A program made the translations under genes and the position numbers. 64,000 nucleotides of DNA from SHZL01 sp963708905 (GTDB lineage: Bacteria > Pseudomonadota > Gammaproteobacteria > Xanthomonadales > SZUA-36): contig CAVPUV010000040.1 of NCBI GenBank assembly GCA_963708905.1, positions 90,220 to 154,219 of the forward strand, given 5' to 3'. The notes under the pieces were generated by a model, which was not told the origin of the DNA, made no database searches, and saw only the letters and a list, made by a program, of their open reading frames with translations. Positions 17,588 to 25,271 of this stretch are shown piece by piece. The first letter of the stretch is position 1. Each line of letters starts with the position of its first letter.

Positions 17588-18141
17588 GACTCAGTTTGCT
17601 GCCTAATGCACTCACGCTGTTGCGCATGCTTGCGGTCGGCCCTTTGGTCTATTGCTTGTTGACGGGCCGCTACCGGACCGGGTTTGTGCTGGCGGTGTTT
17701 GCCGGCATAAGTGATCTGCTGGATGGCTACCTGGCGCGCCGGTACGGCTGGATGACACATTTTGGCGGCGTGTTGGACCCTTTGACGGACAAGTTATTGC
17801 TGGTGAGCACCACGCTGACGTTGGCGTGGCTGGAACTACTGCCATGGTGGCTGGTGGTTATCGTGGTATTGCGTGACTTGGTCATTGTCGGTGGCGGGCT
17901 GTGTTACCACTATCTGGTCGCAAGGATTACCACAGCCAGACCCACTACGCTGAGCAAGTGGAATACATTAGCGCAAATTCTCCTGATCGTATCCATCATG
18001 TTGAACCTGGCGTTTCCCTACGCGTCGGAACCGTGGATTCATTGGCTGATGTATACCGTGGCTGCAACGACGATCACATCCGGTATTCAATACGTGCTCA
18101 TATGGTCCCTGCGGGCGCGGAGGCATTGGCGCGATGCTTGA
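17584..18141 (+). CDS. CDP-alcohol phosphatidyltransferase family protein
   Basis: This 185-residue integral membrane enzyme carries the complete CDP-alcohol phosphatidyltransferase motif. It has Asp44, Asp47-Gly48, Ala51-Arg52, Gly61, Asp65 and Asp69 in SDLLDGYLARRYGWMTHFGG and the following VLDPLTDKLL. These residues bind metal and the CDP moiety. Four to six membrane helices are visible. It resembles PgsA-like and cardiolipin synthase types, but the acceptor alcohol cannot be decided from sequence. It sits within a tightly overlapping run (DUF2066, this gene, PerM, hda). Confidence 0.88.
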   Translation: MRLSLLPNALTLLRMLAVGPLVYCLLTGRYRTGFVLAVFAGISDLLDGYLARRYGWMTHFGGVLDPLTDKLLLVSTTLTLAWLELLPWWLVVIVVLRDLVIVGGGLCYHYLVARITTARPTTLSKWNTLAQILLIVSIMLNLAFPYASEPWIHWLMYTVAATTITSGIQYVLIWSLRARRHWRDA

Positions 18142-19225
18142 GTCCCGTTACTGGCTGTTGCTGGCAGTGGCAGCCGGATTTCTCTGGTTGCTGCACCTGC
18201 TGGCGCCGGTGATCACACCGTTTGCGGCCGCAGCGGCACTGGCCTACCTGGGTGATCCGCTGGTCGACCGGGTTGAAAAAATTCCCGTGATGCGGTGGAA
18301 AATCAGTCGTCCACTGGCGGTAGTGCTGGTATTCACCGCGATTTTTCTGATCCTGTCGGCTGTGTTGCTGCTTGTGCTGCCACTGATGTTCGAGCAGCTC
18401 AGGCACCTGGTGAATCACGTCCCGGATTGGTTTGCCTGGCTGGTGGACAGCGCCTTACCCTGGCTCCAGGCCAAATTGGGGCTGGAGTCGCTGGATTTGG
18501 GTGCGGAAAACCTCAAAGCAGGCTTGAGCTCTTATTGGAAAGAAGCCAGCAATGCCTTGCTGGGTATGCTCGGCACCCTCTCGGCCGGCGGCCAGGCCGT
18601 GTTGCACTGGCTGATGAATCTGGTCCTGATCCCGGTCGTCACTTTTTACCTGCTGCGCGACTGGGATGAATTGGTGGAGGGTTTGCGCACACTTTTGCCT
18701 GCGGGCATCGAACCGACCGCGAGCCGGCTCACGCGCGAGATTGATCTGGTCATGGGTGCGTTCATACGCGGCCAGTTGCTGGTCATGTTGGCTCTGGGTG
18801 TGGTGTATACCATGGGGCTTTGGATCCTGGGTCTCGATCTGGCCTTTATCATCGGTATGAGCGCCGGTTTGTTGAGCGTCGTACCCTATCTGGGGACATT
18901 GTTCGGGGTGGTTGCTGCGCTCATCGCGGCTACAGTCCAGTTCCAGGATATTTTTCACCCGCTGATATGCCTGCTGGTATTCATTGCCGGACAGTCGCTC
19001 GAAGGCATGGTGCTGACGCCCAAGCTGGTGGGGGACAAGGTTGGCTTGCACCCGGTGGCAGTGATATTTGCCGTGCTGGCGGGGGGACAACTGTTCGGTT
19101 TCCTTGGCATCTTGCTGGCCTTACCGGTAGCCGCGGCACTTAATGTGCTGGTTCGCCATGCGCATAAACATTATCGGGGCACTCTGTCCTTACCTGATGA
19201 AACACCGCTCGAAGGGGACAGCTGA
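18134..19225 (+). CDS. AI-2E transporter / PerM family membrane protein
   Basis: This 363-residue polytopic protein belongs to the PerM/UPF0118 family. Hydrophobic segments occur near residues 8-45, 60-85, 155-180, 215-245 and 265-330. Family blocks are LAYLGDPLVDRVEKIPVMRW and ISAG-like MSAGLLSVVPYLGTLFGVVA, and QSLEGMVLTPKLVGDKVGLH near the C-terminus. Proposed roles of the family include signal export and ion antiport; the substrate here is unknown. PerM next to hda is a recurring gene order. It overlaps both neighbours. Confidence 0.88.
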   Translation: MLESRYWLLLAVAAGFLWLLHLLAPVITPFAAAAALAYLGDPLVDRVEKIPVMRWKISRPLAVVLVFTAIFLILSAVLLLVLPLMFEQLRHLVNHVPDWFAWLVDSALPWLQAKLGLESLDLGAENLKAGLSSYWKEASNALLGMLGTLSAGGQAVLHWLMNLVLIPVVTFYLLRDWDELVEGLRTLLPAGIEPTASRLTREIDLVMGAFIRGQLLVMLALGVVYTMGLWILGLDLAFIIGMSAGLLSVVPYLGTLFGVVAALIAATVQFQDIFHPLICLLVFIAGQSLEGMVLTPKLVGDKVGLHPVAVIFAVLAGGQLFGFLGILLALPVAAALNVLVRHAHKHYRGTLSLPDETPLEGDS

Positions 19226-19917
19226 TGTCCACGCCGCAGATTCTGTTACCGCTCGAAAGCGGTCGTCTCGACCGGTTTGAAGATTACGTGCCCGGCTTGA
19301 ACCAGAATGTCGTTTCCGCACTGCAGGAACTGCTGCACTCGCCCGGAGCTTGCGTGTTCATCAGGGGTGCGCAAGGCAGTGGCAAATCCCATTTGCTGAA
19401 TGCAACCCGCCAGTTGGCACAGGAGCAGGGTCAGCGGGCTTTTTATATGGCATTGGGCCACTTGTCAGAAATGTCGGCCGCCGGACTTGACGGTCTGGAA
19501 GAAATGGACCTGGTCTGTATGGATGATATCGACCGTGTGGCTGGCAATCCGGTCTGGGAAAATGCCCTGTTCCATTTCTTTAACCGCTTGCGCGCCAGTG
19601 ATGGCCGGCTGGTGATCAGCAGTCTGCATCCCTTGTCTTCATTGCAGTTTCAGTTGCCTGATCTGGCCTCGCGTCTGGCCTGGGGTCTGCGATTGCAGCT
19701 TGAACCGCTGGATGATGATGGCAAACTCGAGGTGTTGCGGCGCAAGGCCAGCGCACTGGGTATCGCGCTGCCAGCAGAAGTCGCTCATTACCTGCTCAGC
19801 CGCGGTTCGAGAAATATGGTTTCCCTGTTGGCCAGCCTGGAGGCCATACGGGTGGCGGCGCTGACGGGAAAGCGCAGAATCACGCTACCACTGGCACGGG
19901 AAGTGCTCACCAGCTAG
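19225..19917 (+). CDS. hda: DnaA regulatory inactivator Hda
   Basis: Hda works with the beta clamp to promote hydrolysis of DnaA-bound ATP and so prevents over-initiation of replication. The 230-residue AAA+ protein has Walker A GAQGSGKSH (48-56), Walker B LVCMDDIDRV and the DnaA-like sensor region. The N-terminal QILLPL at residues 5-10 fits the clamp-binding motif. It lacks a DnaA domain IV, which separates it from DnaA. Its start shares one base with the perM stop. Confidence 0.94.
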   Translation: MSTPQILLPLESGRLDRFEDYVPGLNQNVVSALQELLHSPGACVFIRGAQGSGKSHLLNATRQLAQEQGQRAFYMALGHLSEMSAAGLDGLEEMDLVCMDDIDRVAGNPVWENALFHFFNRLRASDGRLVISSLHPLSSLQFQLPDLASRLAWGLRLQLEPLDDDGKLEVLRRKASALGIALPAEVAHYLLSRGSRNMVSLLASLEAIRVAALTGKRRITLPLAREVLTS

Positions 19918-19933
19918 ACCACAGGAGAATGGC

Positions 19934-20707
19934 ATGTTGACCAAGTTGGAAATTACGAAAAACTGGCTGCCCCGTTATACCGGAATGCCTTTGGATCGAT
20001 TTGGGGACTACGTGCTTCTGACCAACTTCGGCAATTATATCCGCCAGTTTGCCAGCCAGTTCAGTTGCGATATTTACGGTGAAGACCGTACCATGCAAGC
20101 CGCGACCAATGACGCCGGTCTGACCATTGTCAATTTCGGCATGGGATCGAGCCAGGCGGCCACGATCATGGACCTGTTGTCTTCGGTTGCGCCCAAGGGC
20201 GTGCTTTTTCTGGGCAAGTGCGGCGGGCTGAAAAAATCAACGGAAATCGGTCATTTCATCCTGCCGATCGCAGCCATCCGGGGTGAAGGCACCAGCGATG
20301 ATTATTTTCCACCGGAAGTGCCCGCGTTGCCGTCCTTCAAATTGCACAAGTTCGTTTCCAACAAGATCATCGAGCACGGTGTCGATTACCGCTCGGGCGT
20401 GATCTACACCACCAACCGGCGGGTTTGGGAACATGACGAGCAATTCCACCAGAAGCTGCATGACATGACGTGCATCGGCATCGACATGGAGACGGCGACT
20501 CTGTTCATCGTTGGCCATGCCAACGAAATTTCCCGCGGTGCGCTGCTGCTGGTTTCCGATGTCCCGGTGACGCCGGATGGCGTAAAAACCGAGGAATCAG
20601 ACAAGAAAGTCACCGCCGATTGGTCCGAACTCCACCTGCAGATCGGCATCGAGGCAATGACGGAGCTGGGCCTGAAGGGCGAAAAGATCAAACACTTCAG
20701 GTACTAA
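19934..20707 (+). CDS. AMP nucleosidase, short form
   Basis: The 257-residue protein belongs to the nucleoside phosphorylase superfamily and matches the short AMP nucleosidase-like type, which would cleave AMP to adenine and ribose-5-phosphate. Blocks seen are IVNFGMGSSQAATIMDLLSS, VLFLGKCGGLKKSTEIGHFI and CIGIDMETATLFIVGHANEI; the last carries the ribose-binding Met-Glu. It is much shorter than E. coli Amn (484 residues) because the N-terminal regulatory domain is missing. AGGAGA lies 7 bases before the ATG. It is the last gene before the repeat island. Confidence 0.85.
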   Translation: MLTKLEITKNWLPRYTGMPLDRFGDYVLLTNFGNYIRQFASQFSCDIYGEDRTMQAATNDAGLTIVNFGMGSSQAATIMDLLSSVAPKGVLFLGKCGGLKKSTEIGHFILPIAAIRGEGTSDDYFPPEVPALPSFKLHKFVSNKIIEHGVDYRSGVIYTTNRRVWEHDEQFHQKLHDMTCIGIDMETATLFIVGHANEISRGALLLVSDVPVTPDGVKTEESDKKVTADWSELHLQIGIEAMTELGLKGEKIKHFRY

Positions 20708-20754
20708 TACCGCTAATTGCCAAGTGGCTCGACGGTGCAGGCGCTTAACGGCAT

Positions 20755-20828
20755 TCCGGGCTCCTTGTCTCGCCTACGGCGAGAGCGTTCACCCTTCATT
20801 GCCTGCGCTAAGGGCAGCCGCTCCCGGA
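20755..20828. repeat. Nested hairpin cluster
   Basis: Outer arms TCCGGG (20755-20760) and CCCGGA (20823-20828) enclose a perfect 7-bp hairpin, TCTCGCC-TAC-GGCGAGA, at 20768-20784, and a weaker CCCTT/AAGGG pair near 20792-20814. It could act as a terminator-like end for the AMP nucleosidase transcript, though no T run follows. Confidence 0.45.
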
Positions 20829-20881
20829 CACTGTGGTCCTATCACCTAATGAGCGTCATCCATCCGGATTTCCTTGAACGG

Positions 20882-20979
20882 CGTCATCCCAGCGCCTGCG
20901 GCAGCAGGCGCGTGGGATCCAGTCTGCGTTGAATGGCTGCTCTGGATGCCAGACCTGCCTGCGGCAGTCTGGCATGACG
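20882..20979. repeat. Palindromic intergenic repeat bounded by CGTCAT/ATGACG
   Basis: The unit is nested. CGTCAT at the left and ATGACG at the right are outer arms; ATCCAG and CTGGAT pair in the middle. Each half has its own hairpin: TCCCAGCGCCTGC with GCAGGCGCGTGGGA (one bulge, 20887-20918) and TGCCAGAC with GTCTGGCA (perfect, 20947-20974). This matches the general plan of paired REP-like elements seen in many proteobacterial genomes. Confidence 0.65.
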
Positions 20980-21037
20980 GTAGTAAAAGAACGGCAGTCT
21001 GGCATGACGGTAGTAAAAGAACGGCAGTCTGGCATGA
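20962..21037. repeat. 30-bp tandem repeat, about 2.5 copies
   Basis: A 30-bp unit starting CGGCAGTCTGGCATGACGG and ending TAGTAAAAGAA is present perfectly at 20962-20991 and 20992-21021, then partially (16 bases) at 21022-21037. The unit contains the right end of the preceding palindromic repeat, so it looks like tandem duplication of that end. There are no spacers, so it is not a CRISPR. Confidence 0.8.
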
Positions 21038-21069
21038 TGCCTTAAACCAAATTTGCTTCGGTGCCACTT

Positions 21070-21170
21070 GGCGTCGTTCACGGGAGCGGATGCCCTTGGC
21101 CCGCCGTCGCCGCATCGGAACAGTCTTGCTTGGCCAGGGTGACGGGCCCGTGAACGACGCCGGGTTTTTT
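21070..21170 (+). other. Long-range inverted repeat ending in T6 (candidate structured RNA or terminator)
   Basis: Perfect 15-bp arms, GGCGTCGTTCACGGG at 21070-21084 and CCCGTGAACGACGCC at 21147-21161, are separated by 62 bases. The right arm is followed by GGG and T6 at 21165-21170, just before the stop of the convergent lipoprotein gene. The inside holds further GC-rich complementary stretches. On the plus strand this resembles a highly structured RNA of about 100 nt with an intrinsic terminator tail. No promoter is identified. Confidence 0.45.
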
Positions 21171-22946
21171 CTACTTGAAGGTCATGCGGCTGTCGATGAC
21201 CAGACCTTGCGCGGTGAAACGCAGGCTCAACTGTGAGCGGCCGGCAACGGTTTTGTAGGCTTGTTGCACTGCCCCGACGATCTCTCTGGCCACGGCTTCA
21301 TGTTCCGCGTGTGAGCCTGGAACGCTGTCTTCACCATCAGATTCACCCGCGTGATGCTGCCATTTTTCACTCATACCCTGAGTGAAATCCAGGTAGGCCG
21401 CGGTGTCATAATTCAACGACAGGAAAGTCCCGTCACCGCTGGCTTGTTGCGCCAGGTAGGCGGGCAATCGGTTCTCTTCACCGGCGCCAAAAGAAACGCC
21501 GATGGCGTTGTCGCTCAGTGCGGCAAACGCCACGGTATCAGGCACGGGAATCAGGCTGGCGGGGAGTTGTACCGGCGGATTGCCTTTGACCAGGTTCAAA
21601 CTGGTGAGGTCGGGCAAGAACATCTGCGCCATGCCCACGAACATTTCCGGCTGCTCAACATGAACCGCAATCAGGCCTTCCACCACGTCCGGCATTGATC
21701 CTGCCATGCTGAACCGGCCGACACTCAGGCGCAGGCCGCGGAAGTTGTTGACCAGGGGTGGCGCCGGTTTGTCGAGTTGGATGAGCGCATCGGCCGCGCT
21801 CGCATTCAATGCTTGCAGGCGCTCGCACTGGTATGGGGCCTGCGTAATGGCCATCACCTTCTCGCGCAGAAAATCCCGCACCGGGCCGAATTTCATCGCG
21901 AAAGCAAATTCGAGCATGCGCGTGGAAACCGCTTCCGGCATGGGCACATCTGCAACCAGGCTGGCCAGTTGTTGCGCCAGTTCGGGCTGGGTTTCAACGA
22001 TGTACTGAACGCCGATGGCATTGGGTGTCAGTTCAGTGGTACCTGCCACCAGGCGCGGTGTATGGCCGATGATCTGGCGGAATTCATTTTTACATTCGTT
22101 GCTCAGTGTCGCCAGTGAATCCGCGCCTGCTGCGCTCATGGTGCTGGCCAGCAATGAGTCTGGTTGCAGAAATTCATCCGCCAGCAGCTGCAGGTCCAGC
22201 AGGCCGGTGAAATAAGGGCTGAAGCCGTAGAGCGCGTTGACTGCTTGCAGCCGGGACGCGGCATCGGAGGTCTCGGGTTTCTGCAGTCCAAGAAAAAGGG
22301 GCAACAAATCGCTTTCCGCGGATGTTGGAAAAATACTCAAGGCAAAGTGATCTGCAAGTATGGCGATATACAGCCCGCCAGCAACTTCCGCACGATAGTG
22401 ACCCGAGGTGGAATCTGCCGCCAGACGCCAGTAGGCCTGGCCCTGGAAATTCTGCTCGGTTGCTGCTATTCCTGCACGCTCGAGAATGCGCTGCACGGTA
22501 TTCCTGAGCGCCCCGGCATCAGACAAACTGACACGGAGCACGGGAAACGCACCCATGGCGTAAAAGACCTTGTGTGATTGCAGATCAAAGCCCAGGCTTT
22601 CGAGGCCGGGACGGTTCAGCTTGCCGTCCAGTTCCTGCAAGATGGCCAGCGCCAGTTTGCTGCCCGCATCAGCCGCATCCGGTTCGTTTTCCAGCCTGGC
22701 CCTGAGCTTGACCAGTTCCGCCTGTGCGGTGAGCAGCACCGGTTCCGCTTTCTGCAGAAAGCTGTCGATCACTTCATTCGGGGTGGACTCAAGGTTGGCC
22801 GCAAGGTAAGGCGACGCGGTTGGAACATAAGACAGCAGGGCATTATCTGAACTGCTGCCGGGTTGCTGCACTTCTTCTTGCTTGCTGCAAGCGAAAAGTG
22901 TGATCAGGGAAAGCACCGCAACTGCGGTCAGGCGCATTGTCGTCAT
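21171..22946 (-). CDS. Large lipoprotein of unknown function
   Basis: This 591-residue protein has a lipoprotein signal peptide with lipobox LFAC and Cys20 (MTTMRLTAVAVLSLITLFAC), or Cys17 if the second ATG is used. The residue after cysteine is Ser, so outer-membrane sorting is likely. The mature part opens with a low-complexity linker (SKQEEVQQPGSSSD). It then has mixed alpha/beta sequence such as LLSYVPTASPYLAANLESTP and LRVSLSDAGALRNTVQRILE, which recalls DUF3352-type proteins. I see no catalytic motif. It is downstream of murU in the same direction, 71 bp apart. Confidence 0.75.
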   Translation of the reverse strand: MTTMRLTAVAVLSLITLFACSKQEEVQQPGSSSDNALLSYVPTASPYLAANLESTPNEVIDSFLQKAEPVLLTAQAELVKLRARLENEPDAADAGSKLALAILQELDGKLNRPGLESLGFDLQSHKVFYAMGAFPVLRVSLSDAGALRNTVQRILERAGIAATEQNFQGQAYWRLAADSTSGHYRAEVAGGLYIAILADHFALSIFPTSAESDLLPLFLGLQKPETSDAASRLQAVNALYGFSPYFTGLLDLQLLADEFLQPDSLLASTMSAAGADSLATLSNECKNEFRQIIGHTPRLVAGTTELTPNAIGVQYIVETQPELAQQLASLVADVPMPEAVSTRMLEFAFAMKFGPVRDFLREKVMAITQAPYQCERLQALNASAADALIQLDKPAPPLVNNFRGLRLSVGRFSMAGSMPDVVEGLIAVHVEQPEMFVGMAQMFLPDLTSLNLVKGNPPVQLPASLIPVPDTVAFAALSDNAIGVSFGAGEENRLPAYLAQQASGDGTFLSLNYDTAAYLDFTQGMSEKWQHHAGESDGEDSVPGSHAEHEAVAREIVGAVQQAYKTVAGRSQLSLRFTAQGLVIDSRMTFK

Positions 22947-23017
22947 GTTTTAAATCCTCGGAATCAGCTGCTAAGGTGTTATACCACACTACAACAGTAC
23001 AAGCAACGTACTCTGCA

Positions 23018-23668
23018 TCAGGGTTCAATGGATTCAAGTCTTTCAAGTGTGCCTATATCCTCCCAGCGGCCGGTGTATTTCTCCCCGGTCACCAGGTTTT
23101 GTTCCATGGCCGAACGAAGCAGCGGAACAACGGAAAACTTACCGGCTTTGCAACCCTCGAACAAGCGCGGGTGATAAACCGCAATTCCGCTGAACGTCAG
23201 TTTTTGCTCTCCTTCTTGCCTGATTCTCGCCTGCCGCAAGGCAAAGTCGCCGACGGGTTTGAATGCCGGGTTGGGAATCATCACCAGATGAGCGCAGTCA
23301 CACTTGACAGCGCGCAGGCGTATGAACGGGTAGTCCGTCCAGATATCCGCATTCACCACCAGGAACGGTGACGGTCCCAGCAAGGGCAGGGCCTGGTGGA
23401 TTCCGCCGCCGGTTTCCAGTGCCCCGGCTTGCTCATCAGACCAGTGAATGGTGACGCCCCAGCGGCTGCCGTCACCGATGGTAGCGGCCAGCAGCTTGCC
23501 GAGATGGCCCTGGTTGATCACGATTTCTGAGAAACCCGCCGCGGACAAGGCCAGGATATGATGTTCGATCAGCGGTTTACCAGCCACTTCAAGCAGAGGT
23601 TTTGGCACGGTATCGGTCAGCGGACGCAGGCGCTCGCCACGGCCCGCGGCCAGAATCATGGCGCGCAT
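23018..23668 (-). CDS. murU: N-acetylmuramate alpha-1-phosphate uridylyltransferase
   Basis: MurU makes UDP-MurNAc from MurNAc-1-phosphate and UTP in the peptidoglycan recycling route that bypasses MurA. The 216-residue nucleotidyltransferase has the signature MILAAGRGERLRPLTDTVPK with Lys in PKPLLEVAGKPLIEH, and the metal-site VVNADIWTDYPF. It overlaps amgK by 13 bases, the standard MurU partner, which decides between MurU and a generic sugar nucleotidyltransferase. The pair would be expected to give some intrinsic tolerance to fosfomycin. Confidence 0.9.
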   Translation of the reverse strand: MRAMILAAGRGERLRPLTDTVPKPLLEVAGKPLIEHHILALSAAGFSEIVINQGHLGKLLAATIGDGSRWGVTIHWSDEQAGALETGGGIHQALPLLGPSPFLVVNADIWTDYPFIRLRAVKCDCAHLVMIPNPAFKPVGDFALRQARIRQEGEQKLTFSGIAVYHPRLFEGCKAGKFSVVPLLRSAMEQNLVTGEKYTGRWEDIGTLERLESIEP

Positions 23669-24675
23669 TCAGCCCGCTCCAGCACATCACGAAAGGCGTG
23701 AAACTCCGGATACAGCGGCAACACATCCAGCAGGTAGCGGTAGAAGCGGGGAATCATATTCACATAGCCCTGTTTGTGATCACGGTGCTGCAACCGGGCA
23801 AAAATTCCCACGATTTTGAGATTGCGTTGCAGACCCATCAGGTCACACCATCGGATCCACGTAGCAGGTTCAATGTCGATCGCCAACATGGAGCGGTAGG
23901 TTTCCATCCAGTTTTCCAGCCGCTGGCGCGGCCAGGCGATGTAACGATCCCACAGCAGGGAAACGAAATCATAGCTGATCGGTCCCCGCACCGCGTCCTG
24001 GAAATCGATAATCCCCGGTTTCCCGCCTTCCCGGTGGAGCAGATTACTGCTGTGGAAGTCGCGGTGGACAAACACCTGCGGTTGCGCGGTGGCAGAGTGC
24101 CTGAGTTCCTTGCACAGCGCTTGCCAGATGCGCTCTTCCTGAAGCGGCAGTGGGCGCTGTTTGTGCCGCAGCAGGTACCAATCGGTGAACAGGTCCAGTT
24201 CCGTTTGCAGACGTTCATGGCTGTATTCCGGCAGGCCCTGACAGTTCACTGCCAGGGCCATCTGCGTCAACACAGGGAATAAATCGGCAAAATGCGCGTC
24301 GGCTGTATCCGCGGTCAGGATGTCACTGTAGAGCTGGTCGCCCAGATCCTCCAGCAGACCGAATCCCTGCTCCAGATCGAAGTGCAATACCGCCGGCGCG
24401 TGCAGACCTGCATTTTGCAGGCGCCCCGCGATGTCGAGAAAAGGCGCTGAATGCTCAAATTGCGGAGGGGCATCCATCAGGACCAGGGAACCGATGTCGG
24501 TCTGCAGGCGGAAGTAGCGGCGGAAGCTCGCGTCCTGTGCAATCGGACAGAGGCGGACGGATGCCAGACCCAATCGCGCGGCAGCCCAGGCCTGGGCTGT
24601 GCTCAGGCGGTCATGGTCCGGGTGTGCAGGTTTCTCGCTGATCTTTGCGGGCGGAGTGTTTTGCATCCGGCTCAT
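23656..24675 (-). CDS. amgK: N-acetylmuramate/N-acetylglucosamine kinase AmgK
   Basis: AmgK phosphorylates the anomeric position of MurNAc and GlcNAc released in cell-wall recycling. The 339-residue protein is of the aminoglycoside phosphotransferase fold. The catalytic loop is VFVHRDFHSSNLLHREGG and the metal-binding segment is GIIDFQDAVRGPISYDFVSL. It precedes murU and overlaps it by 13 bases. Start is ATG at 24675 or 24666. It is divergent from sufR; the shared region holds a strong plus-strand promoter at 24740-24768. Confidence 0.9.
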   Translation of the reverse strand: MSRMQNTPPAKISEKPAHPDHDRLSTAQAWAAARLGLASVRLCPIAQDASFRRYFRLQTDIGSLVLMDAPPQFEHSAPFLDIAGRLQNAGLHAPAVLHFDLEQGFGLLEDLGDQLYSDILTADTADAHFADLFPVLTQMALAVNCQGLPEYSHERLQTELDLFTDWYLLRHKQRPLPLQEERIWQALCKELRHSATAQPQVFVHRDFHSSNLLHREGGKPGIIDFQDAVRGPISYDFVSLLWDRYIAWPRQRLENWMETYRSMLAIDIEPATWIRWCDLMGLQRNLKIVGIFARLQHRDHKQGYVNMIPRFYRYLLDVLPLYPEFHAFRDVLERAECAP

Positions 24676-24739
24676 TCTGCCCGATCCGTCGATGACTTTG
24701 AATGGCCGGGTAGTTTTTTACCGGCAGCTTACGCACCTG

Positions 24740-24768
24740 TTGAAATAGGACTGTTGTGGTACTATATA
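24740..24768 (+). promoter_or_regulatory. Sigma-70 promoter of the suf operon
   Basis: TTGAAA (24740-24745) and TATATA (24763-24768) are separated by exactly 17 bases, 45 bases before the sufR ATG. The -35 matches TTGACA at 5 of 6 positions, the -10 matches TATAAT at 4 of 6. Partial dyad TGGT/ACCA flanks the -10 and could be part of a regulator site. Autoregulation by SufR is expected from the family. Confidence 0.6.
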
Positions 24769-24812
24769 ACCAACTATCAAGTCGAACCGGGTAATGAGCC
24801 GCGGGATACACC

Positions 24813-25257
24813 ATGCTGCGAATATCAAAAATGACCGATTACGCCATCCTGCTGATGGCGGAGCTGACGCGGCAAGGGAGAGACCTTGAGCGCGCATGCG
24901 CTGGCGGATCGCATCCGTGTCGAAGTGCCAACGGCCGGTAAAGTACTGAAACTCCTTGCCGGCGCAGGTCTGCTGAGTTCCTACCGGGGTGCCAACGGCG
25001 GTTACCGCGTGACCCGGCCGGCAAGCCGGATCAGCGTAGCCGAGATCATCGCCGCGATCGAAGGGCCGATTGCCATGACGCAATGCAGCGTTGAGGTGGG
25101 CCTGTGTCACCAGGAAGACAATTGCCACCTGCGCAGTAACTGGCAGCGCATCAGCGTGGCGGTATCGCGGGCGCTGGAAGATGTCAGCCTGGCGGAAATG
25201 TCAGTACCGCTGAGAAAAACCTCAGGCATGCTGCGCATCGCCACTTTGAACGCCTGA
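24813..25257 (+). pseudogene. sufR: SufR-type Rrf2 regulator, frameshifted
   Basis: The gene encodes an Rrf2-family Fe-S regulator of the suf operon. Frame one from ATG 24813 reads MLRISKMTDYAILLMAELTR and QGRDL, the normal start of the helix-turn-helix. The rest, SAHALADRIRVEVPTAGKVL onward, is one base out of frame from about 24888. Removing one T from CTTGAGC would restore a 147-residue protein. The three cluster-binding cysteines (QCSVEVGLCHQEDNCHL) and the sequence downstream are intact. A TTG at 24886, preceded by AAGGGAG, could start a truncated 123-residue form lacking the first DNA-binding helix. Sequencing error, true mutation or restart cannot be separated here. Confidence 0.8.
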
Positions 25258-25271
25258 TGGAGGAGTATGCG

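Larger units (their letters stand above)
20708..21170. other. Gene-free repeat-rich island
   Basis: No credible gene is seen in these 463 bases; the short frames have no family-like sequence. The stretch holds four distinct structured pieces, listed separately: a hairpin cluster, a CGTCAT-bounded palindromic repeat, a 30-bp tandem repeat and a long-range inverted repeat ending in T6. It separates the plus-strand hda group from the convergent lipoprotein gene. Confidence 0.85.

Noticed and set aside
20962..21037. Possible CRISPR array
   Set aside because: The 30-bp units are directly joined with no spacers, there are only about 2.5 copies, and no cas gene is present.
20708..21170. Protein-coding genes in the repeat island
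   Set aside because: Short frames there are made of the repeats themselves and lack ribosome sites and family similarity.
24870..24895. Programmed +1 frameshift in sufR, like the release factor 2 gene
   Set aside because: There is an AAGGGAG upstream, but the slippery codon CTT is followed by GAG rather than a stop, so the known mechanism does not apply.
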